A stretch of DNA of 64,000 nucleotides from the NCBI GenBank assembly GCA_011503125.2, contig WWBZ02000022.1:4712001-4776000 (forward strand), written 5' to 3'. Of the stretch, positions 56,682 through 64,000 are shown in pieces; the first letter of the stretch is position 1; every line of letters begins with the position of its first letter. A program made the position numbers and the translations under genes. The DNA is from Botryosphaeria dothidea. Its lineage: Eukaryota > Ascomycota > Dothideomycetes > Botryosphaeriales > Botryosphaeriaceae. The notes under the pieces were generated by a model. That model did no database searches, was not told where the DNA came from, and saw nothing but the letters and a program-made list of their open reading frames with translations.

Positions 56682-59080
56682 GGCGCCGGTATATTGGGGG
56701 CTGGTATTTACGTTGACCACAGCCTTGACTAAAACTGAGCATTCAGAATAAAAGCGAGACGAAATCGATTCAATTGCCGTTTAAGGATTTTGTGGGTCTC
56801 ATGTAACACTGACGTTATGGTCGTGATGCGTCTGCCACTAAAATGGCTGCTGATCCTGACGCTATTTCGATGCGCTGGTCGCCTCGAAGAGAATAGGCTG
56901 ATCGGGGTTCTTATCTCGCATCTGCACGTGGGTGATCTGGTCACCCTTTGACCTGCGCAGGGTTGGGTCAGCCTCCGGGCGTCAGCAGATGTGCCACGTG
57001 TGTGCATGGCTTGCAGCAGGCAGAACTGGGCCAGTGCGGGCCGCGGCCTGCGTCGGAACGGCTCGTCGGGGCTGGCGCTTAGTGGAGACGCCCACCGCGT
57101 AGAAGGCGGCTGGATCTTCTCAGATCCCCGGGTGCGGCTGAAGAACGTCTCAGCTGCCGTTTGCGGACTAGGTCGTGCGGCGTCCATCAGACGTAGAAAC
57201 CAAAAAAAAAAAAAAAAAAAATCCGCCTCGTATCTCGCGCTCGCCGCAGCCTCCAACCCAAGCTGCCCGGTCATGCCCAATGTCTCATGTACCGGCTCTC
57301 CGGTTCCAACACCCTGGAAAAGAACCAACAATTTCCTGCCTCGACACGGACGCTGTTTTTGCCCGGACACAACGCGCTGCAACGTAACGCGCCCCACGCA
57401 CACCTTCGTCCCCCACCCGCCTCTTTTTGCCCATTTAGGCCCGCCCTTTGGCGTGCTACGTACCGCGGCCCCACCCCGCCCGTGTTGTAATCCTCACTCC
57501 CACGTTTTTCCGCGGGGATTGCGCTATTACTTGTGTGGATAATTCGTCAGCACATGACACACCAACCTACTGTGGTAACCCCGCTACGCACGTAATAGTG
57601 CGTGAGCTATGGAGCAAGCTAGCTGGGCGGCCTCGTGGCGGCAGCGTTCGGGCTGGCTGCCGCAGTGAAAAGCAATGCCATCGAGGTGTTTCGCCAAATG
57701 AGCATCTTCAGCATGGCCTTTGGGGCTCTTCACGGCTCCGACACACGACAGGACGGAGCACTAGAACGGAGGCTGTGGCAGCCCGCTCTTCAACGACGCA
57801 TGGGTGTCTGGATTGAGTTTACGGCTGTGTGGGGGCAGTGATATCGCAGGCGTGTTGCTGCATGCAGACAGGGTTCCCGTATCTAGGCTATCTTGGCGGC
57901 TGCTGGGTTTTATTTTCGGATTTGCTGTTGACTGGTCTGGCCTTCGGTTCAATCGCGCCTGCTTCCGCTGGTATGGGCGTCTATCTGCTCTGTCGCACAC
58001 GCCTTGCCGCGATTGGTCGTCAGCGTCCCCGCGGTCTGGCACGCTCGAATCCCTGATCATCCCACAGAATAAATGCTCTATCATCGCGCACGGAAACATC
58101 GTCGGAGTAATCTGATGCCTCGCTCCATGACGACTGGTGCCAGCCACATCACGGCAACACTTGTCACATCTGGCACATGATAGGTGCACAAATTGGGTCC
58201 TGTTCTGATTCACACATCGCGGCCACGAGCAAAAATACGCACGAGTCCTCCCTGATATGGCCGCTCATCTGTTGGCGCAGAGACGGAGCCGTCACCGCAG
58301 CATTACCACCACAAGCTACGCTATAGAGCGCCACGCCGTGGTCGCTGAACGCTCCGCGCGCTCCAGGACCAGAAATCGTAGCAATCTTCGCCTTGGCGAG
58401 CACTATTCGTTCTCCTCGCCGGTGTCTGACTTTTCTGGGTTCTTGGACCCTCGCGGAAGCACCAGAGCGGGTTCAGACCTCCACAGACGTCAACGACTGA
58501 TACATGGGTCTGCTGAAGTTGCAGTAAGGTGAGATTGGTGTCGCACTAATTGGGTCACGGTGCCAGTCTGCGCCTCCAAAAAAAAAAAAAAAAGAACACC
58601 ACGATTTTCAACACTAACACCGTGGCTTAACGCCGCACTCTCAGCCCCGCATCAGGCGCAGTGGCAGGCTCAAGCATGCGCCGCCCACGTTTTTTTTTTT
58701 TCTACCTACAGTGACCGCACACCATCTACCTGCGACATGTCTGTCGGGATGTGTATGAGACACTAGGTTGAGGCTCAAATCAGTGCTGAATTCACGCTTT
58801 TCCTTGTCAGATTGTCATGGGGTTTGTACAAAAACGAGACTGTACGTATTCTAGTGATGGATGCTCTAAGAGCTGACGATCAGCAAAAATGAACGTGTCG
58901 CGAGACAGCCTTTCTAGTCTTTCTAAGACACTTCTTGAAACTAAGCGGTACGTTATTCCCCGCGAGATAGGCGCCATATTCCCTGTTCACCAGTGCAGAT
59001 ATTACGTGCTTTTATGAAATAGCCTCCTGCAAGAAACGACACCCGCCAAAATGAAATTTCAATGTATTCCCGCACACTCA
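56682..59080. other. Long intergenic region, about 2.4 kb, with homopolymer tracts
   Basis: No supported gene on either strand. It contains A-runs near 57203-57221 and 58577-58593 and a T-run near 58690-58701. Short ORFs lack domains. It may mark the right edge of the polyketide cluster. Confidence 0.5.
57203..57221 (+). repeat. Poly-A tract
   Basis: About 18-19 A residues in non-coding sequence. Two similar homopolymer tracts follow within 1.5 kb (58577-58593 A, 58690-58701 T). Confidence 0.8.
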
Positions 59081-60486
59081 TCAAATGGGGAGCCCAAGCA
59101 GGTGAAGAAAGACGCAAACGGCCTGAGAGCTCTGCGGTTCCGGCACATCAGCGCTGCGCGCCAGGCTGGACAGTAGCGCCCACGTATCCGGAACCTGCCT
59201 TCTTCGTCAGTCTGATCAGGCACAAAAGAGCGGGGGAAAACAGAAACGCGTGCAAACGCACCTGTTCCCGCAGGTACAGCTTGTCCCGCTTCAACTGGCG
59301 CGTCGCCCACTCGTCCAAGCACAGCTGCCTCACGCTCTCCGAGATGCTGCCTTGGGCGGCGCGCTCCCCGTCCAGCCAGCCAGGCCCCTCGCACTCCCGC
59401 GCGTTATCCCTGTACATCCGCAGCTCCTGCATGTAGTGGCGCTCCGCCGCGCGCGCCACGGCGTCGCGGAAACCCTGGGCCTCGGCGCTGCTCCAGCCGC
59501 TGCTCTGGCCGGTCTCGCCGTCGCCCTGCGCCGCGCGCTGCAGGTCGGCCATGACGCCGCGCAGCCGCCGCGTGCGGCTGGCCGCTTGCGCCCAGTGCGC
59601 CAGCGTGCCCGGGCGGAAGGCCGCGGTGTAGTACGTCGAGAAGAGCACGTCCATGTTCTCGAAGGGCAGCTCGCCGACGAGGTCGAGCACGCGCTCGACG
59701 TGGTTCTCGAGCGCGGGCGTGTTGGCGGTGGCGGCTTCCGTGATGCTGCCCGCCGGGCTGCAGCGGCTGGGCGGCGGCGTGTTCATGGCACGGGCGGAAG
59801 CGCTGGCGGCGCCGTTGAGGCCCTCCGTGGAAGCGGAGCGTTCGGTCAGGACCGCGGGCATGGCCGTGTTGAAGTAGTCGCTGCCGGGCATGTCATCCCC
59901 CAAAGACGAGAAGACCATGCTGTCTGTCTCGAGCTGTTCGAGCCACATTCGACCGTCCCCGTGGTCCAGCAGCCTGGGGGCCATCGAGGCTCTCGCGAAT
60001 GGGTGGTGGTTGCCGGGTTCGTGTGGTTGTTGCTGGATCTCCATGTCGGCCATATTTTGCTCGGTTAGATGCTGCTCATCGTGTCGTGCAGGCCAAGGCG
60101 TCTGTGGGGCGCGATCCTGGCTTCTTGCATCGGCCAGCTTCTGGTAGTGATGCTGCTGATGTGCAAGGTCGACAGGCGGCACCACCGCCGAGAATGGTGG
60201 TGGGACAGTGAATGGTGAAGGTGGCAGCGGCAACGACACCGGCGCCTCTGGAGGAGGAGCCTTCGTCGTGGATTCAGACGCAGACGTCGCAGCTACCTCT
60301 GCCCCGCAGCCAATTTAGCTCGGAGTTGCAGGCATTGGACAAGCCGGACTTACTTAAGCGATGTTTTCTCTGGGCGAGCCGGTTCCTGCGTTTCTTGGCG
60401 TCCTCGGGGGTTGGGAAAAAGACTGAGGACTCGGTGCTTAGAGCCATGGAAGGAGAAGCTTGCTTGCTCTTGGGGGCTCTGGGCAT
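59081..60486 (-). CDS. bZIP-like regulator without a clear leucine zipper
   Basis: Exon 60486-60354 joined to an exon starting at 60298. The basic region KKRRNRLAQRKHRLK (about 31-45) has the Asn-x7-Arg of bZIPs and is cut by the first intron (55 bases). No heptad leucine run follows; instead there is a Pro-, His- and Gln-rich stretch and a C-terminal helical part with ALENHVERVLDLVGELPF and WATRQLKRDKLYLREQ. Without further splicing the frame stops at 59148 (427 residues). A likely intron, donor gtgcgt after LREQ and acceptor near 59195, would instead give a tail ending LLGLPI at 59081; the interval here uses that end. The combination resembles fungal cluster-linked bZIP-like regulators. DNA binding is likely; dimerisation mode is unclear. 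Confidence 0.72.
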
Positions 60487-60830
60487 GTCTTATTTAAGCG
60501 GGGACTACGCATGTCTCCTTTGGTGGCTTGAAGACTGGAGGTAAAGGCGTGCAGCAGTCAGCGGCGCTTCGTTTGCCGCGCCGCCAACGGCTGCATTGCC
60601 CTGCCCCAGCTACTCGTCAGGATGGCCATCCTTTAGCCTTCTGCGTCAGCACTTCCCCTCCTTGCTATCGCGTGGGATTTAAGGCTCTCGGAGCTTGCTA
60701 ACCCTCGTCAGGCCTGGTCGGTTGCCTTCTATTGACGCCGCGCTGCCTATCATCCTTCGCCACCTGTTGGATATCACGTGTTTTGCATATTGCTTTTGCA
60801 ACACCAGATAGCTTAGTCACTCACTGACGT

Positions 60831-60876
60831 ATATAAGGAGGGTGGGCCACCTATGCCCTTCCTCCTCATGCCAATC
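60831..60876 (+). repeat. Promoter-like duplicated segment, copy a
   Basis: Starts atataaggagggtg and ends cctcctcatgccaatc. Copy b lies at 62459-62502 in the same orientation. Both have a TATA-like start and a CT-rich end with ccaat. Confidence 0.5.
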
Positions 60877-62458
60877 ATCAATGGATCATCGTTGTTCATC
60901 AACAATCCAACACCACCTGTGCCCTTTTCTACCCGCCAGATTGTGCCCCTCTCTCGTTCCATTGCTACCGACCCTGACTCACGAACAATCCGAGAAGGGC
61001 TCATGCGGCCTTGGCTGCGCACGGAAGTGAAGGCGATCCACCCACATTCCAACATTCACCTAACCAGTTAGAATATGTCCTCACTCTGCATGTCATCCTC
61101 GCGGGTATTGCGTTGGTTTCTCCCATTGCAGCCGCCATAATCATCAAAAAGCGCTTTTATCTGCCATTACTGCAGGTGGAAGCATTGGTATTATTGGTAG
61201 CAGGAACGTTTGCAGCTTCTAGTACGTTCGGTCAAGTCCTCGTCCGGAAGAAGGCTTTTGCGTCGTTCGGATGCAGAGCCATTTCCAAATCGGTCCAATG
61301 CTTATGTTCTATGCTATTAATTATATTGAGCAATACTTTCATAATCATAAGAAAACCTGTTGTCTTACCTGCTGTACAGTGATTTCCATTTTAATTCCCA
61401 TAAGTGCTCTCTGCCTTTGTGGTGAATGTGGGGGCCCCACGCCGGGTAGCTGCAGAATGCGGAGGTTCTATTGCGACACAGGGAATCTTTCATTGTTACA
61501 TTTGGCGGGAACTTTCCAGTATTTCGGGTGTCACGGATGAGACTACCGAGCGATGGTTCGCTCACAATTCTTCAGCTCGTACTGCGGCAGCAACCTTGCT
61601 GAGGTGAGGTGATTTGTGGCTGGTGCTAGTCTATCTGAGATCGCCTATCGAGTCAGTTGTCCACTGCTCGACCTGGATGGGACATGGCGTAAGAATGGCT
61701 TATCTCTGTCCCTTCTCTTCATGTGAAGACATATCGCCGTAAACGTCACGCCACGGGGGCGGAAGCGATGTCGGATAAACGCCTTGCATGTCCTTGATCC
61801 GCCAAAGGAACGGCATGCGGGTGTACCTAAGTAAAACGCCTCTCAGACCAGATGTTCTCGAAGCGCAACCGTAGTTAGATGCGAATACAGTCAGCTCGGC
61901 CTTCACGCTAGTCAAATTCAGCCCACAAGGTGCTGATCCATGTACATAACATGCATGACACCTGCATCCATGCCGGCAAGCGCCCTGCGCCACAATTTAT
62001 TCTAGACTCCTTCGACCACATCACCGTGTACCAATGTGGCAGGTTGACAACGAGGATGTACATGGTCTCCGGACTGGTTAGCGAATTTGTAATGCAAACT
62101 ACCTCCTTACTGATTGGCCCTGTCGCGTGTATTTCCTGTGTTCCCTTATTATTTCTTTCCCGCGGGACTCTGCGACTGATGAGGTTCCCTTACGAAACCC
62201 TTTTGGGTATATGCATCCGGTCCTTGGCAATTTGATCTTATTGAAGGAATTTATATTGAGTCTGTCGCCTATTCAAACATAGCTAGGAGCGGATCCGGGT
62301 AAACGAACTGGGTAGCTGCTGGGCGCTTTGTCATGCTTAACTACTTCCGTGAACGAGAGTACGGATTCTATATGAAGAAAAAGCCAACGGTAATTGTTGG
62401 GAGGAATAGGGTCTGATCTAACCAAGGGTCAACACCGAAAATTTGTTATATAGCTATT

Positions 62459-62502
62459 ATATAAGAGGGACCGGGTTACCTACCCTCCTCCTCATGCCAA
62501 TC
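62459..62502 (+). repeat. Promoter-like duplicated segment, copy b
   Basis: Starts atataagagggacc and ends cctcctcatgccaatc; see copy a at 60831-60876. It lies about 60 bases beyond the 3' end of the Zn2Cys6 gene and points toward it. Confidence 0.5.
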
Positions 62503-62564
62503 TACGATGAACTTCACTCCCTATACAAACAGCCTGATTATTCAACAGTAATTCGAAAGGCGCC

Positions 62565-63896
62565 CTATTTTCCAAGAATGTTTCGCAGGTCATTTACTAG
62601 TGCTCCTATGCTCATATACTTCTTTACATCATCACTCTTTACTTCGATCTCTTCACGCCTTAGTAGAGCGTCCATCAATGATGGCGAGATCAGCCCAGAG
62701 GTGCAACAGACACTGTGTACCTTGTGAAGCTGGTCTAGCATATGCAAGGTGACCTGCACCACGATCAGACCTTCCAAATCAATTCCCGCAAAGGTCTGGA
62801 AGGAACCGAAATTTAGGTCTGGAAAGAGGCGGCCGGCATGCACCAATGGCGACGAGAGGAAAGTCTGGCGCAGGTCCGAGCAGAAGGTGGTGTACAAGCG
62901 CAGTATGGAAATATGACATGACAACAACAGGAGGATCACAGATGTATCGACTTTGGTGGATAGAGATGGAACTCGTCGCGAGGATGCGATGCCAGTGATG
63001 CTGCAGGGCGTGCTGATGGTCGTTGATGTTGTCAGCCTGTCAGGGGAGGAGGAGAAAGTATCCATCCAGTCAGGCATTGGTGGACTGCCTGTACTGCTAT
63101 CCGACGACCCGACTTCGATAGAGGGGAAGGAGATATCGCCGGGGTCACAGAAGAGCGTTTCTTCCGAGTAGTGTCGAGGTAGCTCCGAGGTAACGCTTCC
63201 TTCCATGGCCAGTTCCTTGGCAAGGCCATCGGCGATCGACACCACCCTTCGCGTGTTCTGAAACATACTCTGTAGAGGATATTGCTGGAGTCGTGAGAGC
63301 AGTGCATGTTGGTCTGATGCAGCGTCTATTTGGCCCCTCTCCATGGCTTTCAACTGGTCGTGGATTACCAGGCTGACTGACGCAAGATCTTTTGCGAAGT
63401 TCTCTGGACCTCCAATAGATGGAACTCTCTCGGCCGTTGTATCGGCACTGTGATCAATGTCACTGGCAAAGCTGCCGAAAATTTGGTCGTCATTGGGGCC
63501 GAATGGTGCTGAATTGCTGGTGCTCTGGAAGAAGTCGAAATCGCTGTCGTCGTTCATATCGAGCTCTTTAATCGCGTCTGTCTCAGGCAGTCGCATTTGA
63601 TCTGCCGTGGTGCTGGGGACTTGCGAGACTGCTTGGGTCGAAGGAAGCGGCTGTGCTTTGGAATGTTTCCGACGGCTCTTCGTGCCAGTAGATGGGCGGC
63701 CAATGCGACACGAGACACCGTACACACACTCAGCGGAGATCCGCAAGCAACGGTCGCAGTCGCGACCATTTGGACTGACGGTGCGCAAGCACCGCAATTT
63801 CTGCGCACGGCATCGATCACATGCGGATCGATGGCGAGGGTTGGACGTGGTCTTCTCCGACGGGATACATGTGGGGCTGGATGCAAGAGACGACAT
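62565..63896 (-). CDS. Zn2Cys6 transcription factor, AflR-like
   Basis: A single exon gives 443 residues from the ATG at 63896. The zinc cluster has Cys26, 29, 36, 47, 50 and 57 (C2C6C10C2C6C), with the AflR-type form SACDRCRAQKLRC and CDRCLRISAECVYG, but the middle loop is longer than in AflR (10 residues against about 6). After it come basic residues (GTKSRRKHSK) and a Ser/Thr-rich linker. The C-terminal part (LLLLSCHISILRLYTTFCSDL in part, HMLDQLHKVHSVC) resembles the AflR C-terminal domain. An upstream in-frame Met at 63995 exists but its leader lacks features. It is a nuclear DNA-binding protein; whether it controls the PKS cluster or a gene to the right is unknown. Confidence 0.88.
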   Translation of the reverse strand: MSSLASSPTCIPSEKTTSNPRHRSACDRCRAQKLRCLRTVSPNGRDCDRCLRISAECVYGVSCRIGRPSTGTKSRRKHSKAQPLPSTQAVSQVPSTTADQMRLPETDAIKELDMNDDSDFDFFQSTSNSAPFGPNDDQIFGSFASDIDHSADTTAERVPSIGGPENFAKDLASVSLVIHDQLKAMERGQIDAASDQHALLSRLQQYPLQSMFQNTRRVVSIADGLAKELAMEGSVTSELPRHYSEETLFCDPGDISFPSIEVGSSDSSTGSPPMPDWMDTFSSSPDRLTTSTTISTPCSITGIASSRRVPSLSTKVDTSVILLLLSCHISILRLYTTFCSDLRQTFLSSPLVHAGRLFPDLNFGSFQTFAGIDLEGLIVVQVTLHMLDQLHKVHSVCCTSGLISPSLMDALLRREEIEVKSDDVKKYMSIGALVNDLRNILGK

Positions 63897-64000
63897 GATA
63901 TGCGTTGTCGCCCTGTTATGGGGATGGTCAATTTGGGAGAGGATATATATTACCGCCATCACGGGGTGTTGTTGATGGAGCAGATGCACGAGCAAGGTAT
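63897..64000. other. Right edge of the window
   Basis: About 100 bases upstream of the Zn2Cys6 gene, probably promoter. Contains gatatatat near 63940-63950, TATA-like on either strand. Nothing else can be said. Confidence 0.4.

Larger units (their letters stand above)
60487..62564. other. Intergenic region, about 2.1 kb, with a duplicated promoter-like segment
   Basis: Two similar segments (60831-60876 and 62459-62502) begin with atataag and end with cctcctcatgccaatc. A plus-strand ORF at 61011-61382 codes for two or three hydrophobic stretches but has no domain I can name and no clear start or splice support. No gene is called. Confidence 0.4.

Noticed and set aside
59250..60068. Plus-strand ORF of 272 codons over the bZIP-like gene
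   Set aside because: Shadow of the real minus-strand frame, which carries the basic region and joins across an intron.
61011..61382. ORF with hydrophobic stretches
   Set aside because: No clear start context, no family, and an overlapping frame is equally open; too weak to call a gene.
1..64000. CRISPR arrays, tRNA or rRNA genes
   Set aside because: No spaced repeat array or rRNA-like sequence was seen. No tRNA cloverleaf was recognised by eye; a dedicated tRNA search was not possible.

Overview
The window is genomic DNA of a filamentous ascomycete (Pezizomycotina). Genes are interrupted by 43-110 base introns with GTRNGT-type donors, CTRAC-like branch points and YAG acceptors. The families are fungal: HET-domain proteins, Zn2Cys6 and bZIP-DUF3425 regulators, LaeA-like methyltransferases, a non-reducing polyketide synthase and Erg4-type sterol reductase. 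I cannot name the species. Exon joins were worked out by hand from reading frame and splice signals and were not confirmed by transcripts.

Region 1 (about 1.4-23.3 kb) is an island of tailoring-type genes with no backbone synthase in sight: P450, secreted GH43, HET protein, FMN alpha-hydroxyacid oxidase, bZIP-DUF3425 regulator, LaeA-like methyltransferase, a second P450, a quinate-permease-like transporter, a second LaeA-like methyltransferase broken by a one-base frameshift, and an Erg4-type sterol reductase.

Region 2 (about 23.5-36.3 kb) is repeat-bounded and decayed. Two diverged copies of a roughly 300 base repeat bracket an intact HET gene, a quinone-oxidoreductase-like fragment and a broken Zn2Cys6 regulator. 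Beyond them lie an intact EasF/EgtD-type methyltransferase, the remnant of an NRPS-like adenylation domain, and a nucleoside-phosphorylase (NLR-type) remnant with three in-frame stops. A 7-base tandem repeat follows.

Region 3 (36.3-40.6 kb) holds a RhoGEF-like gene and a P450 remnant with seven in-frame stops (six TAG, one TAA), the pattern left by repeat-induced point mutation (RIP).

Region 4 (40.9-56.7 kb) is a compact aromatic polyketide cluster: monocarboxylate-type MFS transporter, O-methyltransferase, small membrane protein (DUF6640-like), FAD monooxygenase, SAT-KS-AT-PT-ACP-TE non-reducing PKS and Zn2Cys6 regulator. The inferred path is: the PKS builds and releases an aromatic polyketide, the monooxygenase hydroxylates it, the methyltransferase O-methylates it, the MFS protein exports it and the Zn2Cys6 protein regulates the set. 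The gene content resembles bikaverin-type clusters, but the small membrane protein is an addition and the product is unknown. The PKS SAT domain has GFGSG where active SATs have GxCxG.

Region 5 (59.0-64 kb) adds two more regulators, a bZIP-like protein without a clear zipper and a second Zn2Cys6 protein, making three regulators within 9 kb.
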